From Alteromonas australica (lineage in GTDB: Bacteria > Pseudomonadota > Gammaproteobacteria > Enterobacterales > Alteromonadaceae), in contig NZ_CP008849.1 of NCBI RefSeq assembly GCF_000730385.1, positions 682,001 to 746,000 of the forward strand: a DNA stretch of 64,000 nt. The letters are read 5' to 3'. The notes under the pieces were generated by a model that was not told where the DNA came from, made no database searches, and was given only the letters and a program-made list of their open reading frames with translations. This document shows positions 1 through 9,966 of the stretch, piece after piece (position 1 is the stretch's first letter; each line of letters opens with the position of its first letter). The position numbers and the translations under genes were made by a program.

Positions 1-2
1 GG

Positions 3-761
3 CTTAGGCAAAAGTCGGTTCCTATTTTCAACTTACGTAGCCCTGTCTTTATTATTTGGGAGCAGCGTCAGTATTTATTTAAATTTGGCGCAAACCGCCC
101 AGTCACTTGTGGCGCTCACCACATGTATCAAAATGTCACCATGTTTCCGATTATCGGCGACAATGGCGAAGTATCGCGTTTTTGTATCATGGTGTATGAC
201 GTTACCGATCAAGCATTAAGTAAATTAGGCATGAGCCGTCTGAACGACGAGCTTAAAGTCGCCAGTCGCATTGACGGTTTAACAGGGCTTTTTAATCGGC
301 GCTATTGGCAAGAGCGTTTCGAGCAAGCCTACAAATTAGCGAAACGAAGAGAAAAACCTAGCACGGCACTCATGTTAGACATTGACCACTTCAAAAAAGT
401 CAATGATACCTATGGGCATCAAGCCGGAGATAGCGTTATTCAAAGCTTGGCACATTTAATTAAGCGATGCGTCAGAGAAACCGATTTGGCGGGGAGATAC
501 GGTGGAGAAGAATTTGCCGTTATTTTGACAGACTCAGCGGTGGATAATGCTGTTACGGTCGCCGAGCGCCTAAGACGTCTGGCTGAGCATTCACAGGTTG
601 AGCACGAAGGTCAAATTATCAAATTCAATATAAGCGTGGGGTTAGCAGAGTTTTCTCCCTTGTGCGATTCGCCTATGGAGTGGCTTGAGCGAGCCGATCA
701 GGCCTTATACCAAGCCAAGCAAACCGGCCGAAATAAATATTGCGTGTGGCAAGAGCAGTAA
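3..761 (+). CDS. Diguanylate cyclase, PAS-like sensor plus GGDEF domain (5' end outside window)
   Basis: The frame is open from base 3 to the stop at 761, so this is the C-terminal part of a longer protein; the ATG at 123 is internal. The first ~65 visible residues look like the end of a PAS-type sensor (ending in a VYDVTDQ-like strand). A full GGDEF domain follows, opening with DGLTGLFNRRYW and carrying the active-site motif GGEEF. An RETD inhibitory site sits exactly five residues before GGEEF, as in product-inhibited cyclases. The expected activity is cyclic di-GMP synthesis from two GTP. The input domain cannot be judged because it is cut by the window edge. Confidence 0.9.
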   Translation, partial: LRQKSVPIFNLRSPVFIIWEQRQYLFKFGANRPVTCGAHHMYQNVTMFPIIGDNGEVSRFCIMVYDVTDQALSKLGMSRLNDELKVASRIDGLTGLFNRRYWQERFEQAYKLAKRREKPSTALMLDIDHFKKVNDTYGHQAGDSVIQSLAHLIKRCVRETDLAGRYGGEEFAVILTDSAVDNAVTVAERLRRLAEHSQVEHEGQIIKFNISVGLAEFSPLCDSPMEWLERADQALYQAKQTGRNKYCVWQEQ

Positions 762-819
762 CCTTAGGTTATGCCTGTTAGCCTTGCGACGGTAGTGGCG
801 ACACGTCATGCAATACAGG

Positions 820-3036
820 TTAATGCTCTGATTGATATAAAAAAGACAGCCTAAGTGTATTTTTCAATTCTTGGAAGGTAACCGGCTTCACTAAATGATA
901 CCGAATACCCGCTTTTAAGCTTAGTTCCTTGTCGCTTTTATGGGCATTGGCCGTGAGCGCAATAATGGGAATACTTGGGTGCTGTTCTCTTATTATACGC
1001 GCCACTTCAAGCCCATTGATGTCTGGCAGGTTAATATCTAACAGTACAGCATCAAATGCGCCTTCTCTCGCCGCAATGATAGCTTCTTCCCCAGAGCGCA
1101 CGGTGGTGGGGATATGGCCCATGCACAGCATCATATTTTCAACCATTTCAGCATTTATCGCCTCATCCTCTATCACTAATACCCTAGCATGAGAGAAGCT
1201 TTGTAATGTTTTTCCTCGTGGATTCGCTAAATGGTGAAGACAATCTACAATTCTATTCTTATCAATTGGCTTCACAAAAGACTGCCATACTTCAACGTTA
1301 TGGTTGGCGATAATATTGGCAATATCCGGTGTTGCTGATAACACAATAATTGGTGGAGTACGGTCACCATAAATGGCAGTGAGGGTGTTGATGAGCTCGA
1401 TGCCGTTAATGCCAGGCATATATAAATCGACAAACACCCCCGAAAATTGCAGTACCTCGTCATGTAAATTGAGTAAGTCAGAACCGGATGCAAAGCATCG
1501 CGTTCTATAGCCTTCTGCATTAATGAGGTTTTGAATATGAATGCGGGATATTTCTAAATCATCCACAATCGCAAAGCGGGCAGTGCCACAAACATGTTGC
1601 TCAGGAACATCGTCGTTAATGGGGCTGATGGGTATATTAAGGGTAAATTCACTTCCTAGCCCTTGTTCACTGTTTACTTCTAAGCTTCCATTCAGTGCGT
1701 CGAGCGACTTCTTCACTATCGACAACCCAATTCCTGCACCTGGGTAGCGTTGATTATAGGGTTGGCTCCCACGGTAAAAGCGTTCAAAGATTCGCGCTTG
1801 TTCCCCATCGCCAATGCCAATGCCTGAATCTACCACTTTTACCACAAGGTAGACTTTTTTGTCCTTCACTTTAGTCGTGATATTGGTATCTATAATACCG
1901 TTGGAGGTAAATTTAACGGCGTTATCTAGAATATTTTTTAATATATTGGCAATTAAGGTGGGGTCGCCGTCAATGTAGTGGGGCACGCTATGACTACAGT
2001 GCATACTGAACTCTACTTGTTTATCCCTTACTTGAACTGAGAAGGGCGCAATACATTCATCCAGTAAGCTAATTAAATCAATACGTGTAGTGTGAGGGGT
2101 GATGGATGATTCATCACTTAGCACATCGAGTAAGTTATTCGTCAAATTAAGTAGGCGAAAGCAAGATTGTTCCGCTTGCTGAATTAATTTGGATTGCTTG
2201 TCTTTCATATTCGGTAGTAGTTCTAAAGCGGCGACAATGGCACTTATTGGAGCGCGAAATTCGTGACTCATTAAGTTTAAGAACTGCTTTTTTCCCGGCT
2301 CCAATGGCAAAGGTGACTGAGAGGAATAAGCTGATAAATTGCTTTCACTTTTCTTTGATTCGTCGGTGAGAGGATTCGCCTCGAGTGTGCGCGCCTGCTG
2401 TCGGCTTTTATACAGGTGCCAGGATACGATAGTAAGGCTAAGCAACAGTATTGCGAAGGCCAAATTGAGCGTCATTTGCGCTTTCTTACTTAAGGCATCT
2501 TCTTGGGATATCAGTACTTGTTCTTGTATCTGCAAATGGGTAATGATGGCGTTTAAGGGGAGCTTATTTGATAAAAGCCGCAGTGCCTCATCCGGAGAAT
2601 ATTGAACCAAGCTTCTTAGCAGGTTTAGGGTGGTTATACTTTGATGAATAAGCCCCGCATTCCCAATGGATTCTCGGTACGCCTCATATTGATCAACTTG
2701 TATGATGCGGCGGGAAAAGTCTATTTCGTCCGCTTGTGTTTTTAGGTAATTGACGAAATGAAAGTCAGCTTCAGTGGTAAGGCTAAGTAACTGACGTTGT
2801 AATACGAAAATGGAATCTAGATTTTCATCCTGGTAATAGCTTTCTACGTTTCTTTCAATATTGTAAAAGGTATTCTCTACACCATTCAAAGATAGCAGAG
2901 AGGCGCGCAAGGCGGTTTGCTGTTGAAACAGTGTGTAGTGATAGCCGTAAAAGAATAAGGTTAATCCAAGCATTAGCCAAATTAGCGGCACAAGGCGAGT
3001 TTTATACATCGATAGCAGGTGAGTGACGTAGCGCAT
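820..3036 (-). CDS. Hybrid sensor histidine kinase with two receiver domains
   Basis: 738 residues. Two membrane segments (about 15-37 and 188-208) flank a ~150-residue periplasmic sensor with no recognised fold. Next come a HisKA domain with phospho-acceptor His258 in SHEFRAPIS, a HATPase domain (N box DNAVKFTSNG, G box GAGIGLSIVKK) and two receivers. Receiver 1 (~490-600) has DLYMPG and receiver 2 (~615-730) has DINLPD as phospho-aspartate motifs. No HPt domain is present, so the relay needs a separate phosphotransfer protein. It sits alone between the preceding cyclase gene (convergent) and the permease (same strand, 138 bases upstream). Signal and target are unknown. Confidence 0.9.
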   Translation of the reverse strand: MRYVTHLLSMYKTRLVPLIWLMLGLTLFFYGYHYTLFQQQTALRASLLSLNGVENTFYNIERNVESYYQDENLDSIFVLQRQLLSLTTEADFHFVNYLKTQADEIDFSRRIIQVDQYEAYRESIGNAGLIHQSITTLNLLRSLVQYSPDEALRLLSNKLPLNAIITHLQIQEQVLISQEDALSKKAQMTLNLAFAILLLSLTIVSWHLYKSRQQARTLEANPLTDESKKSESNLSAYSSQSPLPLEPGKKQFLNLMSHEFRAPISAIVAALELLPNMKDKQSKLIQQAEQSCFRLLNLTNNLLDVLSDESSITPHTTRIDLISLLDECIAPFSVQVRDKQVEFSMHCSHSVPHYIDGDPTLIANILKNILDNAVKFTSNGIIDTNITTKVKDKKVYLVVKVVDSGIGIGDGEQARIFERFYRGSQPYNQRYPGAGIGLSIVKKSLDALNGSLEVNSEQGLGSEFTLNIPISPINDDVPEQHVCGTARFAIVDDLEISRIHIQNLINAEGYRTRCFASGSDLLNLHDEVLQFSGVFVDLYMPGINGIELINTLTAIYGDRTPPIIVLSATPDIANIIANHNVEVWQSFVKPIDKNRIVDCLHHLANPRGKTLQSFSHARVLVIEDEAINAEMVENMMLCMGHIPTTVRSGEEAIIAAREGAFDAVLLDINLPDINGLEVARIIREQHPSIPIIALTANAHKSDKELSLKAGIRYHLVKPVTFQELKNTLRLSFLYQSEH

Positions 3037-3173
3037 TTATACTCCATTATGACAGCCAAGGTCGTCTCGTTGTGCGCGATATAGCGGGTTAAGGCGAGCG
3101 TTAATTTCCAAGGTAGATGGAATATACCCTAACTTTAGTCGCTAAAGGCTGAATTGCCAACTTTGTGTTCCTG

Positions 3174-4502
3174 TTAGGTTGGCGGGTGTTCAAGGTGTTG
3201 AATTTTGTCCTTTATTCGATATAAGAAATACAAGCTTGGTAGCACCATTAAGGCGGTAGCAATGAAAAAGAAGCTCCAATTGCCATCAAGGGCATCGACA
3301 ACGAAACCACTGCCCGCCGCTAAAAATGTTCGCCCAGCAACGCTTAATGAGGCCATTAGAGCGTATTGCGTGGCACTAAACGCTCGATGACATAAAAGCG
3401 AAATGAAGGCCACCATGGCTACGGTACTCCATGCTGATGTGAAACCATCCACGATCACAGCGGCAGCTAATAGGGTAACGTTTGGTCCGGATTGAGCAAT
3501 CCATGCAAACATCAAATTGGACGCGGCCATGGCAATACCCGCCGTCATTAAACCACGATAGATACCATAGCGAATATTCACCATACCGCCCACAAGTGAG
3601 AATAATATAGTCACCCACCAATTAAGGAGTTTCGAATAGGTGCCTATATCGCTGTTTGAAAATCCAATTTCTTTGTAAAAAACCAAACTCATGCGACCTA
3701 GGAAGGCTTCGCCTATTTTAAAAAGAAAGATAAACAATAGAAAAGAGAGAGCGAGTTGTACCCCATTACGAACGAAAAACTCAGCAAAAGGCGCAATTAA
3801 GGTTTGCTTTATCCACGTTAGGAACCGATTTTTTGTTGAAAGCGGAATGTGAGACACCGCACTTTCTAATAAGCGCTCTCTGGCAATCGCCGGCTCTCTT
3901 GCTAATAAGGTGCCTAACATCAGTATGCCCATTGCCGCGGCAAGTAAGAGGTACACGTTGGGCCAATAAAAGTAGGGCGTATCTACGAGGAAAAACGGAA
4001 TGGCGCCCAGGCCTCCAAAGCCGGTCCACCATCCTGCAGTGGCAACGGACGATGCGGCAGAGAGCCCATCTTTATCGCTCTCATCAATGATATCAATTCT
4101 GTAGCCATCAATAGCAATATCTTGTGTGGATGAACATAGTGCAATACAGAAACTAAAAAGAGCGAGGTAGAAAAGATGCGTGTCAGCGGTAAGTTGTGAC
4201 ATCGCAACACAGCCGAGGGCAATGCCTATTTGCATGGAGATAATCCATCCTCTCCGCTGCCCTAAGAATAAGGGTTTAATTCGGTCTATCAGCGGTGACC
4301 ATAGGAAATTAAGGGAATAAACTGAGAAAACTATGCCAAAGAGTCCGATGGCCGATCGCGACAAGCCTTCATCGGCAAGCCAAGCATTTAAAACTGAACC
4401 AATCATCACCCAGGGGACACCGCTTGCAATACCAAAGATAAAAATACTGAGGTAGCGACGATCATTAAAGGTTTTAAGGGACTGCAGCAAAGAACAACTC
4501 AT
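3174..4502 (-). CDS. AmpG-like MFS permease
   Basis: About 442 residues with roughly twelve hydrophobic segments. The N-terminal stretch, with GIASGVPWVMIG, a LWSPLIDR loop and a GQRRGW basic loop, matches the AmpG family of inner-membrane muropeptide importers. AmpG brings GlcNAc-anhydroMurNAc peptides into the cytoplasm for cell-wall recycling. The reading frame extends to a TTG at 4508, but the ATG at 4502 gives the usual short N-terminus. No beta-lactamase or amidase gene is adjacent, so a recycling role rests on family resemblance alone; other AmpG-related MFS carriers are possible. Confidence 0.8.
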   Translation of the reverse strand: MSCSLLQSLKTFNDRRYLSIFIFGIASGVPWVMIGSVLNAWLADEGLSRSAIGLFGIVFSVYSLNFLWSPLIDRIKPLFLGQRRGWIISMQIGIALGCVAMSQLTADTHLFYLALFSFCIALCSSTQDIAIDGYRIDIIDESDKDGLSAASSVATAGWWTGFGGLGAIPFFLVDTPYFYWPNVYLLLAAAMGILMLGTLLAREPAIARERLLESAVSHIPLSTKNRFLTWIKQTLIAPFAEFFVRNGVQLALSFLLFIFLFKIGEAFLGRMSLVFYKEIGFSNSDIGTYSKLLNWWVTILFSLVGGMVNIRYGIYRGLMTAGIAMAASNLMFAWIAQSGPNVTLLAAAVIVDGFTSAWSTVAMVAFISLLCHRAFSATQYALMASLSVAGRTFLAAGSGFVVDALDGNWSFFFIATALMVLPSLYFLYRIKDKIQHLEHPPT

Positions 4503-4641
4503 CAGCAATAAGGGAAAATGCTATTGAGCCATGTTAGCACTTAATGTGCAACGTCTTAAATAAGGAAATAATGCCTTCTTGATAGCAATGACCATTGATA
4601 CCAAGAAGGGCTATTAACAAATGAAAATTCTACGCCGACAT

Positions 4642-4965
4642 TTAAGGGCGAATGCCTACGCAGTCAAACGGGCAGTGACCTTTGCCTTCTAAAAAAAGCA
4701 CACAGTTAGTGAGCTCTTCTATAAGGTAGGTATCGTGCGCCAATTTATCTTCAGGCCAATAATGAACTTGGTGTAACAAATGCCAAAATACACGCTCTTT
4801 GGGCGTATAGGGTTGCGTAAAGGTGTATTCTATCTGGCCCCACTCTTCCATACTATCCCAAAAGAATAGCTCGACCTCCTCGATTGGAAGCTCTCCATGC
4901 CAGAATGCTCGCAAATAAAAACACAGCTGCTTGGCTTTTTTATTGACAAACTCTTGTACAGTCAC
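4642..4965 (-). CDS. Conserved-looking hypothetical protein, 107 aa
   Basis: Not recognised. A small soluble acidic protein with many aromatic residues (Trp, Phe, Tyr), no signal peptide and no membrane segment. The central part contains TPKERVFWHLLHQ, and the C-terminus has two cysteines in a GHCPFDCVG context that might bind metal or form a disulfide. The frame starts with GTG at 4965 and no clear ribosome binding site is visible. Codon use looks like that of its neighbours. It stands alone between the AmpG-like permease and the DUF3530-type gene, both on the same strand. Confidence 0.6.
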   Translation of the reverse strand: MTVQEFVNKKAKQLCFYLRAFWHGELPIEEVELFFWDSMEEWGQIEYTFTQPYTPKERVFWHLLHQVHYWPEDKLAHDTYLIEELTNCVLFLEGKGHCPFDCVGIRP

Positions 4966-5098
4966 AGAGATTCAGCCGCTGGTTAATTTGTTTCAATGAA
5001 TTATAGTTTATTACGAACTTACTGCCTTAAACGCCGATGCATTTAAAGCTAGGTTGCTGTTTTATTGCAAAAATTAGACTAAACAATTTGCGTTTGTA

Positions 5099-5980
5099 TT
5101 ACCAGCCTAAATATCGTGTCCAGCCAATAATATGTCCACTAAGAATATGAATGTACGGGGGTTTGTCATTGTCCATTAGACTAAAAGTTGAAATTTGAGC
5201 AGGAATGGACTGTTGGCGGTAGTGTAATTTTAATGAGGTGGCGGCTTTATGCCTGCGTTTAGAGGCTGTTTGATGTGCCCAGGCATTCACATTGGGCAAT
5301 GATAAATCGAGCACGGGAAAACTAGTACTGGCAATGACATCAGGGATGGCACGGTTTATTTGCGCTTCTGGCCAAAATGGCGAGAGGGTCACCAAGGTGC
5401 TTGGCGCCGCTATTTTTTCCTGCGCCCCTAAATCTAAAACTTGTGCGGCGGTCATTCCTTGGGAAACAATCACTCGAAACCCTTGATGTCCCTGACTGTA
5501 ATTGTCTAACGCGTTAAGCAATACCACAAGATGTTGGGCACTGGCTTGATAATCGAGTTGGGTTGAACGGCTGTCTATTCTTGGATGGGCGCCGCTACTC
5601 TCGCCCTTTGCATCTTCACTTGTATTTTCAGCCCAAACGGGGTTGCCTAAAATTAAAGGTATAGGGCTTACAATACAATGCCAACCTTTTTCACTTAACG
5701 ATTCAGCTAACGCTTTTGATTGCGTAAGATTCAGCTCGTTAGAAGACTGGTCGGCCAGTATATACACCACCCCGCGAGAAAGCGGTGTAGAAGCGGGAAT
5801 GTCAAAGATAGGTACCGCCGTATCGCCCACCATCAATTGAGACAGTTCGTTGGGTAAAAAGGCGTTTGAAATGTCGCTGTAAAAGCTTGCCCAGCTCATT
5901 TTGCAAAATGCACTAGCAATTAAAAAAGCCAAAATGAAACGAAAAGGACGGACCATGTTATACCTGTATATTTTCTTCAT
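5099..5980 (-). CDS. DUF3530-type secreted alpha/beta-hydrolase-like protein
   Basis: 293 residues with an N-terminal hydrophobic signal segment ending near CKMSWA. The body resembles the DUF3530 family: an early strand (VVYILADQ), a helix with SLSEKGWHCIVSPIPL, a nucleophile-elbow-like stretch with VIVSQGMTAA, then PVLDLSLP, and later YRQQSIP with a closing GWTRYLGW. In the expected serine position the motif reads SQG, so activity is uncertain. An alternative start is the ATG at 5956, which has an AGG upstream and places the signal peptide closer to the N-terminus. The protein is probably periplasmic. No function is known for the family. Confidence 0.7.
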   Translation of the reverse strand: MKKIYRYNMVRPFRFILAFLIASAFCKMSWASFYSDISNAFLPNELSQLMVGDTAVPIFDIPASTPLSRGVVYILADQSSNELNLTQSKALAESLSEKGWHCIVSPIPLILGNPVWAENTSEDAKGESSGAHPRIDSRSTQLDYQASAQHLVVLLNALDNYSQGHQGFRVIVSQGMTAAQVLDLGAQEKIAAPSTLVTLSPFWPEAQINRAIPDVIASTSFPVLDLSLPNVNAWAHQTASKRRHKAATSLKLHYRQQSIPAQISTFSLMDNDKPPYIHILSGHIIGWTRYLGW

Positions 5981-6082
5981 ATTTATATCGGCAAGCGCGA
6001 TGACTTCTTCAATAAAATTCTAGTATACAGCGTATAAAAGGGTTAGCCCTCCTTGAGCGCAACGCATTCGCAGCGCTATGCG

Positions 6083-6787
6083 CTAGGGCCTGATCTCATC
6101 AAACAGGGGCTTAGGCACATAGTCACTAAAAGGAATAGGGCTATTAAATGTCATTGCTTCTAGGGTTACCGGATGTGCAAAACAGAGCGATTCAGCATGG
6201 AGTTGCAACCTAGGCGCCATGGCTAGCGCCTTCTCATGGGCGTATAGCCTATCACCTAATATGGGGTGGCCAAGGGCTAACATGTGCACCCTAAGCTGGT
6301 GGGAGCGACCTGTCACCGGATATAGCGCTACCAGTGTTTCGTCACCCTCTTGTTGTATGGTTTGGTAACGAGTGTGAGCAGGTTTACCCCTTTCATGATC
6401 CACCATTTGCTTTGGCCGGTTAGGCCAATCGCAAATAAGCGGTAGCCTTATCTCGCCCTCTGCTTGTTCAACGTTGCCAAACACTCGAGCGAAATAGCGC
6501 TTTCGAGTTTGACGAAGCTCGAACTGCTTCGATATATGCCTATGACTGGCCTTATTCAAGGCCATCACCATGATACCAGAAGTGGCCATATCCAAGCGAT
6601 GCACGACAGTCGCAGTTGGAAACACATGGTTTACTCGGCCGATTAGGGCATCTTTATGCTCGTCAGCCTTTCCAGGCACACTGAGTAACCCGCTGGGTTT
6701 ATCGGCCACTAAGATGTGGTCATCGTAATACACTATACGTAAATACGGTGACATTGGAGGCCGGTACACGAAAGAGGGGTTCGCCAT
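6083..6787 (-). CDS. rluA: Dual-specificity 23S rRNA / tRNA pseudouridine synthase RluA
   Basis: 234 residues against 219 in E. coli. The catalytic motif HRLDMATSG carries the nucleophile Asp66. The CDWPNRPKQ and TGRSHQLRVHMLALGHPILGDRLYA motifs are both typical of RluA rather than RluC or RluD. No S4 domain is present. RluA converts U746 of 23S rRNA and U32 of certain tRNAs to pseudouridine. Its start codon overlaps the stop of rapA by one base (TAATG), so the two are co-transcribed and probably translationally coupled, as in enteric bacteria where rapA-rluA are also adjacent. Confidence 0.95.
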   Translation of the reverse strand: MANPSFVYRPPMSPYLRIVYYDDHILVADKPSGLLSVPGKADEHKDALIGRVNHVFPTATVVHRLDMATSGIMVMALNKASHRHISKQFELRQTRKRYFARVFGNVEQAEGEIRLPLICDWPNRPKQMVDHERGKPAHTRYQTIQQEGDETLVALYPVTGRSHQLRVHMLALGHPILGDRLYAHEKALAMAPRLQLHAESLCFAHPVTLEAMTFNSPIPFSDYVPKPLFDEIRP

Positions 6788-9612
6788 TAGGGATTATTTA
6801 CCACGATACGTAATGCATCCAATTGTACATCAGCAGACTGAATAACCTTGTTTAACGTTTGCATTTGCGTTTCTATAAATGCAATTTCACTGTCTCTTAC
6901 CGCTGGGTTACGTTTTTGTAAGTCTTTAAGGCGCTGAATTTCCCCATTTAATGTTTCATGCATGTTTTCCAGGGCATCGTGCAATAGTGTGTTGGCTTGT
7001 TGATGCGCCAGTTTTCTTGCGGTTTCAATAGCAAGCGTAAGGGGTTGTTGCAAAGCCTTAATGAGCTGTGAGGAAATTTTACGGCCCACTTTGCGACTAA
7101 TTTGCACATCAAGATCGACGGCGTTGCCTTGCGCATCTAAACAAATCCGCACCGGTGTTTGAGGTAAGAAGCGGCCTAGCTGTAGAGATTTTGGTGCGCT
7201 TGCGTCAAGTACGAATAACGCCTCTACCCAATATGCCCCTTTGGGCAATGTGGGATCTGCCATAAAGCCCATGCTGCTTTTGCCATGAACATCAGTAAGA
7301 ATGACATCAATGGCGGTATGCACTAATGGGTGATCCCAGCTTAAAAAGTGCACATTTTCTAATACCGTGGCCACACGACGCTTATAAGTTACGGTCATGC
7401 CTTCTGGATCAAGTCCAGGAATTTGGCTCACCATATGTTCAGTGGGCATGAGAATAAAACAGTCGTTATCTTTTTCTTCTTGTTGCACGCCAATAGCGTC
7501 GAAGACGCGACCCATAAATCGTGACAAGTCTTGGGAAGTATCAAGGTCGATAATGTCTTCTAATAGTTTCTCTACCCGACCTTCACCCGACGCGTTGAGT
7601 TCTAAAAGGCGATCCCGTCCTGCTTCTAGTTGGCTGACGAGCTGACTATTTAGGGTATGGCTTAAATTAATGAGTTCTTCTCTTGCACGGTCGTCTGACG
7701 GCTTAAGGCAAGCCCCAATAAGTAAGGGTTTGACGTCGTCAAAAACCCCAGCACCTGTGGGGCAGGTCTTTTCAAATGCATTCAAGCCCTGGTGATACCA
7801 ATCTACCAACACATTCTGCGCACTTTGTGCTAAGTAGGGTACGTGGATTTGTACCGTATGCATTTGTCCTATGCGGTCTAAACGGCCAATGCGCTGTTCA
7901 AGTAAATCTGGCGTAATGGGTAAATCGAACAAGACCAAGTGATGGGCAAATTGGAAATTGCGCCCTTCACTACCAATTTCACTACATAGCAGAATTTGAG
8001 CACCATCTTCATCATCGGCAAAATAGTGAGCGGCTTTATCTCGCTCAACGATGCTCATACCTTCATGAAACACACTATGGCGAATGCCTGTTTGTGTTCT
8101 TATCACTTCGCCAAGCTCTTGTGCTGTGCGTGCACTGGCACAAATGAGCAATATTTTTTCTGGCTTAACCGAGTTCATAAAGTCGAGTAACCACTCAACT
8201 CTGGGGTCTACCTGCGTCCAAGTATTGACCACACTAGGCATGCGTTCGGGATAAAGCGCGTAAGTGAGGTTGCCTTCGCTTAAGGCGGCATCGTAGGCCG
8301 CGGGTAAGGCAAGCGGATATGCAGATAATGCACGCTCTGGAAAGCCTTCAATATTTGCACGGCGGTTTCTAAACAACATTCGCCCGGTGCCGTGACAATC
8401 AATAAGTTGATGAACAAGGTTATTGCGAGCTTTTGCATCATTCAAATCGCCGGCGTGAGCCATTATGTCAGGGGCGAAGTCATTCAGTTTAGCGCGTTGC
8501 TTTGGATTGGGCTGGGCATCAGATAGCAAGGGGGCGACGGCGTCCGCCAACTGGCTATAACGTGATTCTTCGGTTAAAAACGCCTCGTAACTATGAAAAC
8601 GGGCAGGATCAAGTAACCGTAAGCGAGCAAAATGACTTTCATGGCCTAATTGGTCAGGGGTCGCGGTGAGCAGAAGCACCCCTGGCGTTGCGTTTGCCAA
8701 AGCCTCTACACATAAATATTCTTGTGAAGGCGTGTCTTGAGACCATGCAAGGTGATGGGCTTCATCAACGACCATTAAATCCCATGAGGCCGCTTGAATC
8801 TGCGTTTGGCGTTTAGGGTTTTGGCTAATGAAATCGATACTGCTAAGTACCAGCTGGTCGTTTTCAAACGGATTGGCATCATCGTCATCCAGTGCTTCAC
8901 ATCGACTTTCATCGAAAATAGCAAAAGGTAAATTCACCCGTCGTAACATCTCAACTAACCACTGATGCACGAGTGAGTCAGGCACCAAAATAAGCACCCG
9001 CTGGGCACGGCCAGTGCGTAATTGTTGGTGAATGATTAAGGCGGCTTCAATGGTTTTGCCCAGTCCAACTTCATCAGCAAGTAATACTCTTGGAGCGTGG
9101 CGAGAGCCCACTTCAGACGCAATATGTAGCTGATGAGGAATTAGGGATATACGCGCTCCTGCAAGCCCTATAGTACTTGAACGTAAGTATTCGTATTGAT
9201 GATTAAGTGCACTAAGGCGTAAATCGAACCATTTGGGATTGTCGAGTTGCTCGCTAAATAATCGTCGCTCAGGTTGGTTTAAGCGAATGTGGTGATCCAG
9301 CATGGTTTCAGAGAGGCGTACTTGGGCTTTATTGTCTTCCCTGATACCGGAATAAATGCACACGCCTTGGCTTTCTTCGATGTCAGAGATGGTCATTTCC
9401 CACCCGTCCTGACTTTTAACCGTTTCACCAATATCAAAAATTAACCGCGTTAACGGCGCTTCTTGTTTGGTGTACATTCGCGCTTCGCCTGTGGCAGGGA
9501 AGAGAATTTCAACTGAACGAAAATCGACACCAATAACCGCACCAAGACCCAGCTCGGTTTCTGTATTACTTAACCAACGCTGACCAATAGAAAACGGGCT
9601 TTCTGAACTCAT
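6787..9612 (-). CDS. rapA: RNA polymerase-associated Swi2/Snf2 ATPase RapA
   Basis: 941 residues, close to the 968 of E. coli RapA. The N-terminus carries Tudor-like barrels (SIGQRWLSNTETELGLG). The Snf2 motor follows, with Walker A DEVGLGKT near residue 175, the DEAHH box, a later motor motif with SEIGSEGRNFQF, and an arginine-finger region QRIGRLDRIGQ. RapA rides on RNA polymerase and recycles it after termination under high salt. The spacer domain and C-terminal domain are present at usual length. It is first in an operon with rluA, on the minus strand. Confidence 0.96.
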   Translation of the reverse strand: MSSESPFSIGQRWLSNTETELGLGAVIGVDFRSVEILFPATGEARMYTKQEAPLTRLIFDIGETVKSQDGWEMTISDIEESQGVCIYSGIREDNKAQVRLSETMLDHHIRLNQPERRLFSEQLDNPKWFDLRLSALNHQYEYLRSSTIGLAGARISLIPHQLHIASEVGSRHAPRVLLADEVGLGKTIEAALIIHQQLRTGRAQRVLILVPDSLVHQWLVEMLRRVNLPFAIFDESRCEALDDDDANPFENDQLVLSSIDFISQNPKRQTQIQAASWDLMVVDEAHHLAWSQDTPSQEYLCVEALANATPGVLLLTATPDQLGHESHFARLRLLDPARFHSYEAFLTEESRYSQLADAVAPLLSDAQPNPKQRAKLNDFAPDIMAHAGDLNDAKARNNLVHQLIDCHGTGRMLFRNRRANIEGFPERALSAYPLALPAAYDAALSEGNLTYALYPERMPSVVNTWTQVDPRVEWLLDFMNSVKPEKILLICASARTAQELGEVIRTQTGIRHSVFHEGMSIVERDKAAHYFADDEDGAQILLCSEIGSEGRNFQFAHHLVLFDLPITPDLLEQRIGRLDRIGQMHTVQIHVPYLAQSAQNVLVDWYHQGLNAFEKTCPTGAGVFDDVKPLLIGACLKPSDDRAREELINLSHTLNSQLVSQLEAGRDRLLELNASGEGRVEKLLEDIIDLDTSQDLSRFMGRVFDAIGVQQEEKDNDCFILMPTEHMVSQIPGLDPEGMTVTYKRRVATVLENVHFLSWDHPLVHTAIDVILTDVHGKSSMGFMADPTLPKGAYWVEALFVLDASAPKSLQLGRFLPQTPVRICLDAQGNAVDLDVQISRKVGRKISSQLIKALQQPLTLAIETARKLAHQQANTLLHDALENMHETLNGEIQRLKDLQKRNPAVRDSEIAFIETQMQTLNKVIQSADVQLDALRIVVNNP

Positions 9613-9966
9613 ATATCACCAACCTTTTTTACGGGGGCGGTATTGTACGCATTGCGACATAATAAGTCATTAATACTAGCTCATTTGTCGACGATTGAGA
9701 GAAGCGTGAATGCATCCGATGCTTTTTGCCGTCAAAAATAAAAGTAGAAAAACAGTGCCAAATTTAAAAATCTGGATTATGGTGGAATTAGACGTTCGTG
9801 AAATTGAAAAAGCGAACGTTGGAGGCAAGGTAACAGACCTTGCTTCTCAGTCGACGCGATAAGGGGGTGAAGTCCTGTTCGAGCGACAACTTCTCCTTTA
9901 CGCGGAACTGTTACCTTGCAAACTGCGCAGTTGCAGTGAGCCTGGCTTTATTTACCGGAGTGAAGG
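9613..9966 (+). ncRNA. Structured untranslated region upstream of the PIN-PhoH gene
   Basis: This 354-base gap has no convincing ORF but strong dyad structure. ACGTTCG at 9792-9798 pairs with CGAACGT at 9813-9819. GCAAGGTAACAG at 9825-9836 is perfectly complementary to CTGTTACCTTGC at 9908-9919, and also forms a local 7-bp hairpin with ACCTTGC at 9837-9843, so the two folds exclude each other. Inside the long-range stem, CGCG (9855-9858 with 9901-9904), TAAGG/CCTTTA and GAAGT/ACTTC (9869-9873 with 9889-9893) nest around a 15-base loop. AACTGCGCAGTT at 9921-9932 is a perfect palindrome. It could be a cis-regulatory leader or a small RNA; no known class was recognised. The strand is inferred from the downstream gene. 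Confidence 0.45.

Noticed and set aside
9780-9945. 6S RNA, CsrB-type RNA, tmRNA or known riboswitch
   Set aside because: No tag sequence, no series of GGA loops, and no match to remembered riboswitch cores; left as an unclassified structured region.
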